Part shown: positions 7,957-16,929 of the stretch, piece after piece
How positions within the stretch are numbered: position 1 is the stretch's first letter
Layout of the letters: each line of letters begins with the position of its first letter
Assembly (NCBI RefSeq): GCF_046299575.1
Contig: NZ_JBKBHX010000002.1
Location: forward strand, 310,001 to 374,000
Reading direction: 5' to 3'
Source of the DNA: Thermaurantimonas sp046299575
GTDB lineage: Bacteria > Bacteroidota > Bacteroidia > Flavobacteriales > Schleiferiaceae
DNA: 64,000 nt
The notes under the pieces: model-generated
The model's input: only the letters and a program-made list of their open reading frames with translations
Databases searched by the model: none
What the model was told of the DNA's origin: nothing
Translations under genes and position numbers: made by a program

Positions 7957-10758
7957 ATGAGGAAAATCTTTTATTCCACCATTTTAACTATTCTATTAAT
8001 ACCTTTCATAAGCGCACAAAACGCCACAATCAGAGGAAGAGTAATTGACAAGCAAACCAAGGAAAGTTTAGTAGGTGTAAATATTATTCTCAAGGGTACC
8101 TCAATCGGTGTTTCCACTGATATTGATGGTTTCTATGAATTTAAAGTACCTGCGGGTAAGCATACTTTGGTTTGCTCATACGTAGGATATAACCAACAGA
8201 GTGCAGCCATTGAAGTAGTTGGAGGCAGAGTTTACACACAAAATTTTCAAATCGAAGAATCCACCCAGCTGCTAAACGATGTCCAGGTAGTATCTACTAA
8301 GGTAACAAATACTCAGAGCGCCGTAATTCTTGAAGTGAAAGAGGCCAAACAAGTGGTTTCAGGTATATCAAAGCAGCAAATAGCTATTTCACAAGATAAC
8401 AATGCCGCCCAGGTAATGCAGCGAATTCCCGGTATTACGATTGTAGACGGCAGATTTGTAATGGTTCGCGGACTGAACGAGCGTTATAACAACGTAATTA
8501 TCAATAACACCCTTGCACCGAGTACCGAGGTAGATCGCAGAACTTTCTCTTTTGATCTGATTCCAAGTGGAGCGCTTGACCGAATGCTCATTTTTAAATC
8601 AGCCACTCCGGAATTGCCAGCCGATATGGCAGGAGGCATCATTAAACTGTTTACCAACAACACCGTAGAATCGAATTTTGATCAGATTCAGTATGGTATA
8701 GGTTATCGCACGCAAACAACTTTTCAGCCATTTTACAGGACTAAAGGTTCTTCAACCGATTTATTAGGATTTGACACCTATCGCAGGTTGCCTTCCGACT
8801 TCCCGTCTACCGACCGCTTTGAAAGCCTTCCCACTTTATCACCCGAGCGTGCAAGGTTTGCTCATATGCTTCCAAATAATTTTACAACTCAAGAATACAC
8901 AGCTTTGCCAGATTTCAGTATAGGCTATACTCTTGGACGCGTTGTGAATTACGGAAAAAATCAATTTTCAAATATTACAGCATTCTCGATATCACAATCT
9001 TACGTTCATGCCACAAGAAGTTTCAATCGCTTTCTAGAATACGATACCACCCGCCCAAACGAGGTTTTACCTCGATTTGAATTTATCGACAACATTTATG
9101 AAAAGAACAACAGAATTTCTCTAATGTCAAATTTCTCCTGGCTTAGAGGTTCAAAATTCAAGATTCAATGGAGTAATCTCTTTAATCAAATTGGCGAAAA
9201 CGAGACCAACATTCGGGTAGGTGAAGATTATATACAGGACATTGGCATGCGCAGACATTATCTGCTCGGATATCGCAGTCGCTCTATTTACATTACACAA
9301 GGTGAACTAAACTATCACATGGACGACCACCAATCTCTTAATTTCACCGTTGGCTTTAACTTTCTCAATGAATCAGAGCCCGATTTAAGGCGTTTTAGAA
9401 CCTTTCTCCCAAATAACTCATCTGATGGAAAATATGTAATGATTACTCCGCCATCTTCAAATCTATTTGATGCCTCTAGATACTACGGCACTTTGAATGA
9501 GGTCTCATCATCACAAGCTCTTAACTATGTGTACAAGTGGAATAAGCCAGGGTTCTTCCAGGTGCTAAAAGCTGGTGTTTTTTCTGATATAAAAGTTAGA
9601 ACTTTTGAATCTAGATACTTCTCATATTTAATTCCAGGTTCCGTACCCTCAGATCGAAAAGCAGAACTCGAGCGTTTGCCACTTGATGAAATTTTCTCTA
9701 ATGAAAATGTAAATCCTGTTAATGGATTTGTTTTGAGAGAGGGTACGCGCCCTGTTGACTCATACGACGCAAGTAATCTGCTAACAGCTGCCTACCTCGG
9801 TGTAAATTCCGAATATCGACGCTTTAACTTTGATTATGGATTTAGATATGAGTACAATATTCAGCGCCTCGACGGTTATCAAGGATTAGTTCCGGTGCGT
9901 GTAAATAATCCGTTTGGCAATTTCTTGCCAATGCTCAACATAAGCTATTATTTGAACGAAAAAACACAGCTTCGCATCGCATATTCACGTACTGTTAACA
10001 GACCTGAATTCCGTGAATTAGCTCCTTTCCTATTTTACGATTATAAACTCGATGCCAATAAGGTGGGTGAACCTTCATTGACCAATGCAGTAATCGATAA
10101 CCTCGACTTCCGTTACGAATACTATCCCCGACTGGGCGAAGTGATTAGCCTTGCAGCGTTTTACAAATATTTTGATAATCCTATAGAGCAACGAAACATT
10201 GTAACATCTGAATTACCACAGTTTACCTTCATTAATGCTGACTATGCCCGAAACTATGGCTTGGAGCTTGAATTCAGAAAGAGTCTTAAAAATGTTGTAG
10301 TAAATCCTATTCTAGAGCGATTGAGCTTTAACATTAACGCCTCTTACATTTATTCAGTAGTTGATTTAGGTGTTCAGGCTTCTGCACAGACCCGTGTTCG
10401 TCCGCTTCAAGGTCAGTCACCATACATCTTTAATGCTATTACAGCTTATACCAATGAAAAGCGAAAAGAAATCATCTCCCTTGCATACAACATCTTCGGT
10501 GAAAGACTTTTCGCTATTGGCGATGTAAACTTCCCTGATATTTACGAGCTTCCAAGACACAGTATAGATTTAACTCTTTCAAAATCTTTTAACAAGTCTC
10601 AAATTAAGTTCGGGATTCAAGATCTCCTAAACTTCAAATACAGATTTTATCAAGATACCGATCGCAATGGATCACCGTATGACGCATTAGATCGAAACAT
10701 CTTCAGCTTTCGTCGAGGTACTTTGATAAACCTTCAATTCACTTATGACCTGCGATAA
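7957..10758 (+). CDS. TonB-dependent outer-membrane receptor
   Basis: A 933-residue receptor that imports an unidentified ligand through the outer membrane using Ton energy. It has a signal peptide (to about residue 20, ending SAQ), then a carboxypeptidase-regulatory-like domain (about 24-100: RGRVIDKQTKESLVGVNI, DIDGFYEFKVPAG). A plug domain follows (about 130-235, with MVRGLNERYNNVIINN and a GGIIKLFT strand), and the remainder is a beta-barrel ending near INLQFTYDLR. The N-terminal architecture is common in Bacteroidota receptors outside the SusC family. There is no SusD-like partner; instead the next gene encodes a beta-helix lipoprotein 37 bases downstream. Confidence 0.9.
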   Translation: MRKIFYSTILTILLIPFISAQNATIRGRVIDKQTKESLVGVNIILKGTSIGVSTDIDGFYEFKVPAGKHTLVCSYVGYNQQSAAIEVVGGRVYTQNFQIEESTQLLNDVQVVSTKVTNTQSAVILEVKEAKQVVSGISKQQIAISQDNNAAQVMQRIPGITIVDGRFVMVRGLNERYNNVIINNTLAPSTEVDRRTFSFDLIPSGALDRMLIFKSATPELPADMAGGIIKLFTNNTVESNFDQIQYGIGYRTQTTFQPFYRTKGSSTDLLGFDTYRRLPSDFPSTDRFESLPTLSPERARFAHMLPNNFTTQEYTALPDFSIGYTLGRVVNYGKNQFSNITAFSISQSYVHATRSFNRFLEYDTTRPNEVLPRFEFIDNIYEKNNRISLMSNFSWLRGSKFKIQWSNLFNQIGENETNIRVGEDYIQDIGMRRHYLLGYRSRSIYITQGELNYHMDDHQSLNFTVGFNFLNESEPDLRRFRTFLPNNSSDGKYVMITPPSSNLFDASRYYGTLNEVSSSQALNYVYKWNKPGFFQVLKAGVFSDIKVRTFESRYFSYLIPGSVPSDRKAELERLPLDEIFSNENVNPVNGFVLREGTRPVDSYDASNLLTAAYLGVNSEYRRFNFDYGFRYEYNIQRLDGYQGLVPVRVNNPFGNFLPMLNISYYLNEKTQLRIAYSRTVNRPEFRELAPFLFYDYKLDANKVGEPSLTNAVIDNLDFRYEYYPRLGEVISLAAFYKYFDNPIEQRNIVTSELPQFTFINADYARNYGLELEFRKSLKNVVVNPILERLSFNINASYIYSVVDLGVQASAQTRVRPLQGQSPYIFNAITAYTNEKRKEIISLAYNIFGERLFAIGDVNFPDIYELPRHSIDLTLSKSFNKSQIKFGIQDLLNFKYRFYQDTDRNGSPYDALDRNIFSFRRGTLINLQFTYDLR

Positions 10759-10795
10759 AATATTGAAAAGTAACTTAAACCTAAACCCAACAACA

Positions 10796-12223
10796 ATGAG
10801 AAACTCCCTAAAAGCAGCTTTAATGTTTTCTGCTGCCCTTGTCATCTCATCTTGTTCGAAGAAAGATGATGACAATAACAATAACAACAACAACCAACCC
10901 ACACTAGTGGAGTTGACAGGTGACCTTACAACCCGCACCCTCACAGCTGACAAAAAGTATTTGCTGAAGGGTCAGGTATTTGTGAGAAATGGCCAAACAC
11001 TGACTATAGAGCCAGGTACAGTGATATTCGGTGACCGCAGAACAAGAGGTACCCTCATCATCGATCGCGGGGGAAGAATAATAGCACTTGGTACAGCTAC
11101 TAAGCCTATTGTATTTACTTCAGGAGTAGAAGAAGGTCTTCGCGACCGCGGTGACTGGGGTGGTCTTGTAATCCTCGGTAATGCTGCTTGTAACCAAGTG
11201 GATCCCACTATCGAAGGTATCGATCCTCCAGTATATTTCGGTGCTAACCCTGCTAACAACAACTCAGCTAAAACTGCCAACAACACAGAATCATCAGGTG
11301 AGCTCCGCTATGTACGTGTAGAATTTGCTGGTATCGAGCTTTCACCCAACAACGAAACTAACTCTATCACTATGGGTGGAGTTGGTAGTGGTACCATCAT
11401 GGAGTACTGCATGGTATCTTTTGGTGGCGACGATGGTTTCGAATGGTTCGGTGGTACAAATAATGGTAAGTACCTCATCTCATTCGCTATGTGGGATGAC
11501 GACTTCGACATCGATTTTGGTTGGTCCGGTAACGTTCAGTTTGGTATTGCCGTTCGCTATCCTGGCTATGCTGACCAGTCTGGTTCAAACGGTATTGAAA
11601 CTGATAATGGACCCAATGATAACGATGTACAACCATACACTAATGGTGTATTGAGCAACATTACAATTGTTGGCCCTATCAAATCAGGTTCATCAATCAG
11701 CAACGCCAACTTCCAGCACTGCATCGACGCCCGTCGCCGTACGGCTCTTTCAATATTTAACTCAGTTTTTACCGGCTTCCCGAGAGGTCTTCGTTACAAC
11801 CAACCTTCAGTACTTACCAACTATCAGAATGGTACAGGTGTATTGGCTAATAATATCCTGATTGCTCCGGGTAATGCCAACAGATACTTCGCTGGCACTG
11901 GAATGAGTGCTGATTCAGTGCGTACTAACTGGGAAGCTAACAACCAAACCTTTAACGTTATCTCTGACTCTACTCATAATCACTGGGGTCTGAATCCGAA
12001 CGTATTCTTCGGTAACCGTCTTCCAAACCAGTACTCTGGTGCTACATTCACAATTGCTACTGGTAAGCCTCTCTTGACAGGTGCTTCTTTCAGCAATGCT
12101 AAGTTCAACGAAGCTACTCGTACAAACTTCTTCGATAAGAATGTGACCTTCCGCGGTGCATTTGGTACAACTGACTGGACAGCCGGCTGGGCTGAATTCA
12201 ACCCTATTGATAAAAAATATTAA
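10796..12223 (+). CDS. Beta-helix lipoprotein paired with a TonB-dependent receptor
   Basis: This is a member of a Bacteroidota lipoprotein family often found next to TonB receptors; its function is unknown to me. The 475-residue product has a signal peptide ending in a lipobox (ISSC, Cys about 20), then an Asp/Asn run (KKDDDNNNNNNN). The body fits a right-handed parallel beta-helix: TIEPGTVIFGD, RGDWGGLVILGNA, SGELRYVRVEFAGI, GGDDGFEWFGG, DDDFDIDFGWSGNVQF. ATG 10796 is preferred over an in-frame ATG at 10745 inside the receptor gene because the signal peptide begins here. A strong terminator follows. It may be a surface ligand-binding partner of the upstream receptor (inference from adjacency). 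Confidence 0.8.
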   Translation: MRNSLKAALMFSAALVISSCSKKDDDNNNNNNNQPTLVELTGDLTTRTLTADKKYLLKGQVFVRNGQTLTIEPGTVIFGDRRTRGTLIIDRGGRIIALGTATKPIVFTSGVEEGLRDRGDWGGLVILGNAACNQVDPTIEGIDPPVYFGANPANNNSAKTANNTESSGELRYVRVEFAGIELSPNNETNSITMGGVGSGTIMEYCMVSFGGDDGFEWFGGTNNGKYLISFAMWDDDFDIDFGWSGNVQFGIAVRYPGYADQSGSNGIETDNGPNDNDVQPYTNGVLSNITIVGPIKSGSSISNANFQHCIDARRRTALSIFNSVFTGFPRGLRYNQPSVLTNYQNGTGVLANNILIAPGNANRYFAGTGMSADSVRTNWEANNQTFNVISDSTHNHWGLNPNVFFGNRLPNQYSGATFTIATGKPLLTGASFSNAKFNEATRTNFFDKNVTFRGAFGTTDWTAGWAEFNPIDKKY

Positions 12224-12240
12224 TATTTAAATGTACATTA

Positions 12241-12268
12241 GCCGGGACAGAAGTCCCGGCTTTTTTTT
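12241..12268 (+). terminator. Intrinsic terminator after the receptor/lipoprotein pair
   Basis: Perfect 8-bp GC-rich stem GCCGGGAC / GTCCCGGC (12241-12248 and 12253-12260) with loop AGAA, followed by eight T (12261-12268). It ends the 7957-12223 unit and excludes the upstream extension of the next open frame as coding. Confidence 0.93.
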
Positions 12269-12296
12269 AAAAAAGCTAATAAGTTTACTAAAACAC

Positions 12297-12956
12297 ATGA
12301 GTTTAAAAACACTATCGAAAATTCTATTCGTAATAATCATTTTTAAGTTTGTTTCATGCAGTACATCTTCCTTTGATTTTACACCTGACAATCATCTAAA
12401 CTCCTACGAAGATTCCGTCTTTAAATATTCTATTATTCGCTATGCCGGTAAACTACCTCCTAAAGCCACTCACCGCATAAAATTCGACCCATCTTTTGAT
12501 GAATATTACATTCAATTAGCTCGGCGTCATAAAATTGATTTTTACTATCCATCAGAAGATGGTTTTATTTATTTTCAAATCAGTCGAATAGCGCCAAGTC
12601 TTCACGAAAAGTACGTGGGAATAGGTGGTAAATTGAAAAAAGACTTAGAAGGAAACATTACTTATTACGAAGAAGTGTATAGAACATGGAAAATGCCATA
12701 CGATGATTTGATAAAGGTATCCAGACAGGTATTTATCGATATGGTAAATGGTAAAAAACTCGATAAATATTATACAAAAAATACACCTGACAACGTCTTT
12801 ATTATTGAATTTCCTGACGAAGAAACGTATTTTGATACCGAAAAACGTATCTGGGTATCAAAGAGAGAAAGTCCATTGATTGAATTTGAAAATGAACGTC
12901 AGGAATTGTATGAAAAAAAATTCTTCGAAACTAAGAAATCGGACAGTTTGAATTAA
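12297..12956 (+). CDS. Lipoprotein of unknown function
   Basis: I do not recognise this 219-residue protein. It has a signal peptide with the lipobox FVSC (Cys about 21), then a soluble region rich in Tyr, Lys, Glu and Asp with no membrane segment. Local features are YAGKLPPKATHRIKFDP and a repeated use of FDxxxxYY/YF. ATG 12297 is chosen because the longer frame (from 12231) would run through the preceding terminator. It ends 12 bases before a two-component regulator gene, so it may be co-transcribed with that pair and could act as an envelope sensor accessory (inference only). Confidence 0.65.
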   Translation: MSLKTLSKILFVIIIFKFVSCSTSSFDFTPDNHLNSYEDSVFKYSIIRYAGKLPPKATHRIKFDPSFDEYYIQLARRHKIDFYYPSEDGFIYFQISRIAPSLHEKYVGIGGKLKKDLEGNITYYEEVYRTWKMPYDDLIKVSRQVFIDMVNGKKLDKYYTKNTPDNVFIIEFPDEETYFDTEKRIWVSKRESPLIEFENERQELYEKKFFETKKSDSLN

Positions 12957-12968
12957 TTAAAAAAACAT

Positions 12969-13676
12969 ATGTCTGTGAGCGAAATTAAATACAAAATCCT
13001 CGTTGTAGATGACGAGCCCGATATTTTAGAGATATTGAGCTATAATCTGAAACGGGAAGGCTATATCGTCATTACAGCAAATAATGGCGAAGAAGCGATA
13101 AAACTTGCAAAGGCTGAAAAGCCGGATTTAATAGTGCTCGATGTGATGATGCCCGGAATGGATGGCATGGAAACATGTGATAAAATTCGAAACATTCCTG
13201 AACTTTCAAATGTAATCATCGCCTTTCTCACTGCACGCAGCGAAGATTATTCTCAAATTGCTGGCTTCGAGGCGGGTGCCGATGATTACATCACAAAACC
13301 TATCAAACCAAAAGTATTTGTTAGTCGTATTAAAGCACTTTTACGCAGAATTGCAAGAGAAGAAAACCAAGAAAAAAGTCTTGTTTTCGGCGATTTGCGC
13401 ATTGATATCGAAAAATATGAAGTTTTAAAAAACAATAAAAAAGTAGTACTTCCACGTAAAGAATTCGAGCTGCTTTCACTCCTAGCTTCGAAACCAAATA
13501 AAGTATTTACACGCGAAGAAATACTCGATATGGTTTGGGGTAGCGATGTTGTAGTAGGAGGACGCACCATCGATGTACATGTGCGTAAATTGCGTGAAAA
13601 GCTTGGAGATGAAATCATTTCAACAATAAAGGGTGTAGGATATAAATTTGAATATTCGGATAAAAATTCATACTGA
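12969..13676 (+). CDS. OmpR/PhoB-family response regulator
   Basis: A 235-residue transcription factor switched by phosphorylation. The N-terminal receiver domain has acidic residues D14/D15, the phospho-acceptor D58 in VLDVMMPGMDG and the conserved Lys in YITKPIKP. A C-terminal winged-helix DNA-binding domain occupies about 130-232 (PRKEFELLSLLASKP, VFTREEILDMVWG, RTIDVHVRKLREKLG, IKGVGYKF). It is directly followed, with no gap, by a histidine kinase, its probable partner. The pattern is most like the PhoB/PhoP branch, but the regulon (phosphate or envelope stress) cannot be told from this window; no pst genes are present. Confidence 0.93.
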   Translation: MSVSEIKYKILVVDDEPDILEILSYNLKREGYIVITANNGEEAIKLAKAEKPDLIVLDVMMPGMDGMETCDKIRNIPELSNVIIAFLTARSEDYSQIAGFEAGADDYITKPIKPKVFVSRIKALLRRIAREENQEKSLVFGDLRIDIEKYEVLKNNKKVVLPRKEFELLSLLASKPNKVFTREEILDMVWGSDVVVGGRTIDVHVRKLREKLGDEIISTIKGVGYKFEYSDKNSY

Positions 13677-14750
13677 TTGCAGCAATTAGACGATCTACTT
13701 GATAGGTTGAACTTAGACGATCCCAATCGTTTGAGTTTTTTATTATCAGTCATAGCGTCAGTCGTTTCTTTTTTGTCAATTCTTTATTTTTACGATAAGA
13801 GCCTCACTTATCCAGCCCTTTCACTTTTTACATACTTGGTGGGTAGCATTATCTTTTTTTATCTCATTTTTTATGTGCTTATTCGTTTTTTTGTTTATAG
13901 GAAAGTACTGTTGATTTTTAAGGCCATAAATCAGTTAAAAAGTCTTGAGAAAACTGAAGAAGAAGTAGCTAAAAATGTTTCTCTAAAAAGTGCACAGGTG
14001 GCAGTTTTCGATTGGGCTGAAGATAAAGTAAATCAAATCGAAATTCTTAAGGAGCGTGAAAAATATCGGAGGGAATATTTAGGAAACATTAGTCATGAAT
14101 TAAAAACGCCAATATTTAATATTCAAGGCTATATTTTGACACTGCTTGATGGCGCAATGAACGATCCTGATCTATGTGAAAAGTATTTAAAACGCACCAA
14201 TAAATCCATTGATCGAATGATCAATATTGTGAATGACCTTGATTTGATTGCCCAACTCGAAAGTGGTGTATTAAAATTAAAAATTTCAAAGTTTGATCTA
14301 CACGAACTTGTAAGGGATGTTTTTGACCAACTTGCCGATAAGGCGAAAGCTCGAAATGTAAAATTAAAATTTAAGAAAAACTACGATAGACCAATACTTG
14401 TAAAAGCAGATCAAAAACGTATTGAGCAGCTGTTAGTTAATCTTATTATCAACGCTATTAAATATTCAAAGCCTGATGGGGGTCTTGTCGAGGTTGCATT
14501 TTATGAATTACCTGATCAAATAATGACAGAAATTTCAGATGATGGGGTTGGTATTCCGCAAGAAGATTTACCAAGAATTTTTGAGCGCTTCTATCGGGTT
14601 GATAAAAGCAGATCGAGAGATGCTGGCGGCAGCGGATTGGGTCTTGCGATTGTGAAACACATAATAGAGTCTCACAGGCAGTCAATCAACGTTCGTTCTG
14701 CAGAGGGAATTGGCAGTGCATTTTCCTTTACTCTCAACAAAGCTGATTAA
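13677..14750 (+). CDS. Sensor histidine kinase (PhoR-like)
   Basis: A 357-residue membrane kinase partner of the preceding regulator. Two membrane helices (about 21-39 and 48-73) with almost no periplasmic loop suggest it senses within the membrane or through another protein. The dimerisation/phospho-acceptor motif is SHELKTP (H140). The catalytic ATPase domain has the N box LLVNLIINAIKYS, G1 DDGVGI, F box FERFYRVD and G2 GSGLGLAIVK. Translation apparently begins at TTG 13677, directly after the regulator's TGA; no in-frame ATG exists until far into the kinase domain. This implies translational coupling to the regulator. The alternative initiator is the only uncertain point. Confidence 0.92.
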   Translation: MQQLDDLLDRLNLDDPNRLSFLLSVIASVVSFLSILYFYDKSLTYPALSLFTYLVGSIIFFYLIFYVLIRFFVYRKVLLIFKAINQLKSLEKTEEEVAKNVSLKSAQVAVFDWAEDKVNQIEILKEREKYRREYLGNISHELKTPIFNIQGYILTLLDGAMNDPDLCEKYLKRTNKSIDRMINIVNDLDLIAQLESGVLKLKISKFDLHELVRDVFDQLADKAKARNVKLKFKKNYDRPILVKADQKRIEQLLVNLIINAIKYSKPDGGLVEVAFYELPDQIMTEISDDGVGIPQEDLPRIFERFYRVDKSRSRDAGGSGLGLAIVKHIIESHRQSINVRSAEGIGSAFSFTLNKAD

Positions 14751-14756
14751 CTGCTA

Positions 14757-15458
14757 TCAGAATAAAAAGTCGTATCCTTTCAGCGACATTTTCTCATATT
14801 TTTCTTCGTCAAATTTGTATAGTTTACTTTCTTTTCCTTGGGGAGTAATAATGGTTTTTCCTGTATCCACGAGTAATTGGCTATTGAATATTTTTTTTCG
14901 AAAATTTCGCTTGTCAAATGTTTTATTGAGGGCCTGCTCGTAGAGTGTTTGAAGTTGTGTAAGTGTAAACTCTTTTGGTAGAGAATTAAAACCTACAGGT
15001 CGTCTTTTCACGCGCCTTTTTAATCGTTCTTTCGCATAATCAATGATCTCATTGTGATCAAAAGCCATTGGAGGAATATCGTGGTAATTTATCCACTTAC
15101 AACCGTTTTTTTCTGCGTTTTTTTGTTCTTTTTCGGTGAGTTGCATTAATCCATAAAAAGGAATATTTACTACACGCCCTATCGGATTCCTGTACACTTT
15201 CGCAAAGGCGTTTAGCTGCTCTAGGTACACATCTTCATGTTCGATGGTCTGTAAGAGCAAAATTTTTATGTTTTCTTCCAAACTTTCATCAGCTTTTACA
15301 TATCGGCTCGGAATGACCCAGGCTCCTTTATAGGGGTCATCTTTTTTACGGGTGAGCATGATTTTAAGATTTTCTAAGTCAAAGCCAAATAAGACTATTC
15401 CGGTAGCCAGTGCTACGTTGAAATACTCTGCTTTGTTTGCCTGATTCATGTTTTTCAA
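14757..15458 (-). CDS. NUDIX-fold transcriptional regulator (NrtR/AraR-like), catalytic box degenerate
   Basis: A 233-residue protein with an N-terminal NUDIX fold (about 12-145) and a C-terminal winged helix-turn-helix (about 150-225: RRPVGFNSLP, LTQLQTLYEQAL, DKRNFRKKIF). Known relatives include NrtR, an NAD-metabolism repressor, and AraR of Bacteroides, an arabinose repressor. The expected catalytic sequence REUxEE of the NUDIX box is replaced (DESLEENIKILLLQTIEH), so hydrolase activity is unlikely and a ligand-sensing repressor role is more probable. It lies 2 bases downstream of a MerR gene. No sugar or NAD genes adjoin it, so its effector is unknown. Confidence 0.78.
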   Translation of the reverse strand: MKNMNQANKAEYFNVALATGIVLFGFDLENLKIMLTRKKDDPYKGAWVIPSRYVKADESLEENIKILLLQTIEHEDVYLEQLNAFAKVYRNPIGRVVNIPFYGLMQLTEKEQKNAEKNGCKWINYHDIPPMAFDHNEIIDYAKERLKRRVKRRPVGFNSLPKEFTLTQLQTLYEQALNKTFDKRNFRKKIFNSQLLVDTGKTIITPQGKESKLYKFDEEKYEKMSLKGYDFLF

Positions 15459-15460
15459 GG

Positions 15461-15820
15461 TTATAAGATGTCTTTTAAATGCAGTAATTCGCTGCGTATT
15501 TTTAGTAGTTTCTCGCGAATTTCCTCTTTAGATAATTGAAAGATATTATCGTTTGAAGATTTATCTGATTTATTGTTGTAAAGTTCTTTCTTGGCTCCTT
15601 CTAAGGTGTACCCTTTTTCTCTAACCAGGTGATAAATTTTTTGGAGGGTTTCTACGTCTTTAGGAGTAAAAAGTCTATTGCCTTTTTTATTGGTTTTTGG
15701 ATGTAAAAATTCGCTAAACTCTTTGTGCCAAAATCGTATTAGAGAAGCATTTACATTAAGCATCTCAGTTACTTCTCCCATTGTGAAATAACGTTTGTAT
15801 TTCAGCACTTTTTCATCCAT
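15461..15820 (-). CDS. MerR-family transcriptional regulator
   Basis: A short 119-residue protein with an N-terminal MerR-type winged helix (about 10-78: YFTMGEVTEMLNV, SLIRFWHKEF, NRLFTPKDVETLQKIYHLV, GYTLEGAKKEL) and a C-terminal coiled coil (about 95-119). It has no obvious effector domain or metal-binding cysteines. Its ATG overlaps the stop of the upstream M23 peptidase gene by one base (TAATG, 15822-15818), so the two are translationally coupled. This peptidase-MerR pairing looks like a conserved flavobacterial arrangement; the target genes are unknown. Confidence 0.88.
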   Translation of the reverse strand: MDEKVLKYKRYFTMGEVTEMLNVNASLIRFWHKEFSEFLHPKTNKKGNRLFTPKDVETLQKIYHLVREKGYTLEGAKKELYNNKSDKSSNDNIFQLSKEEIREKLLKIRSELLHLKDIL

Positions 15821-16797
15821 TAGTCAAAGGATTGATTTTCCTGTCGGGCCAGTCGCAGCATCAAATCAAATTCTTCTGGTGTGAGGTCGTTAAAAAAGTA
15901 GTTTATTGGATCGACTTTAATGCCGTTTTTGATCACTTCGTAGTGCAGATGTGGACCGGTAGATGACCCTGTATTGCCTACATATCCGATGATATCGCCT
16001 CTTTTTACTTTCTGTCCCGGTTTTACAATAGCTTTTGACATGTGAGCATAAAGTGTATGATAGCCAAAGCCGTGAGAAATGATTACGTAAAGTCCATAGC
16101 CTGAGCCGCCGATTCCGTTGTCTTGAATGACTACGCCGTCGCCTGTGGCGTAAATGGGAGTACCTACAGGAGCGGTAAAGTCAATACCCGTGTGCATTTT
16201 AAGTACTTTGTAAATGGGATGTATGCGCATGCCAAAACCTGATGCCACGGCTGTAAGGTTTTTGTTGGCTATGGGTTGGATGGCTGGAATGGAAGCTAAG
16301 AGTTTGTTTTTGTTTTTGATTAAATCTAAAACTTCGTCGTATGATCTGCTTTGAATGTAGGCTTGCTTTCTAAGTTTGTCGAGGCGTTGTGTAGTTTCTT
16401 TGACCAGCTCCGATGTAGCGTAGCCGTCTAAATTTTTATACCGATTGATACCGGCCAGCGAGCTTCGGCGAAGATTGGCAGGTATGGGTTCAGCTTCGAA
16501 GATTACGCGGTAGATGTTGTCGTCTCGATTTTCAAGGTCGAGCAGAGCTTGTTCGAGTGTATTGAGCTTGTTTTTCAGCAGTTCGTAGTTCAAGGTCAAA
16601 TAGTCTATTTCGCGCATCAGTTCCTTTTCGCGTGGAGTTACGAGAAATGACTTTGAGAAAAACAAGAATAAAAAGGCAAAGAGGCCGGATGAAAGTAGAA
16701 AAAGCAGCACATTACCTACCTGCTTCCATATGGAGGGCTCCAGCCGCTTATACGATAGGGTTACGGGATCGTAAATGTATTTGTGCTTCTTGGCCAA
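15820..16797 (-). CDS. M23-family (LytM) peptidase with membrane anchor and coiled coil
   Basis: A 325-residue envelope protein with one membrane helix (about 27-48), a coiled-coil stretch (about 55-95) and a C-terminal LytM domain (about 190-305). The zinc ligands are intact: HTGIDF (H202, D206) and HLHYE (H283, H285), with LYAHMS and GNTGSSTGPHLHYE around them. It is therefore predicted to be an active endopeptidase cutting peptidoglycan cross-links, rather than an EnvC-like inactive activator. A minus-strand TATTTTTG box (16840-16833) lies just upstream. The gene is divergent from alaS. Confidence 0.9.
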   Translation of the reverse strand: MAKKHKYIYDPVTLSYKRLEPSIWKQVGNVLLFLLSSGLFAFLFLFFSKSFLVTPREKELMREIDYLTLNYELLKNKLNTLEQALLDLENRDDNIYRVIFEAEPIPANLRRSSLAGINRYKNLDGYATSELVKETTQRLDKLRKQAYIQSRSYDEVLDLIKNKNKLLASIPAIQPIANKNLTAVASGFGMRIHPIYKVLKMHTGIDFTAPVGTPIYATGDGVVIQDNGIGGSGYGLYVIISHGFGYHTLYAHMSKAIVKPGQKVKRGDIIGYVGNTGSSTGPHLHYEVIKNGIKVDPINYFFNDLTPEEFDLMLRLARQENQSFD

Positions 16798-16832
16798 AGA
16801 GTCAAATGTTAGAAACCGGATCTTATTTCTCG

Positions 16833-16840
16833 CAAAAATA
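16833..16840 (-). promoter_or_regulatory. Candidate -7 box for the M23-MerR-NUDIX unit
   Basis: Minus-strand TATTTTTG matches TAnnTTTG exactly, 35 bases upstream of the peptidase ATG. No clear -33 element is visible. Confidence 0.4.
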
Positions 16841-16929
16841 CCAAATCACAGTAAGCCTAGGGCATATTTTTGCCGGTCTGAAATCTGCGAGATTGATTTA
16901 GCAACTCATTTTTCTTAATTAGTACGAAT

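Noticed and set aside
10865..10900. Asn/Asp repeat tract as a phase-variable microsatellite
   Set aside because: The codons are mixed (AAT/AAC/GAT/GAC), not a uniform slippage tract, and such tails after a lipobox are common in Bacteroidota lipoproteins.
12231..12296. Upstream part of the lipoprotein frame
   Set aside because: It reads through a strong intrinsic terminator and lacks signal-peptide character; ATG 12297 starts the signal peptide.
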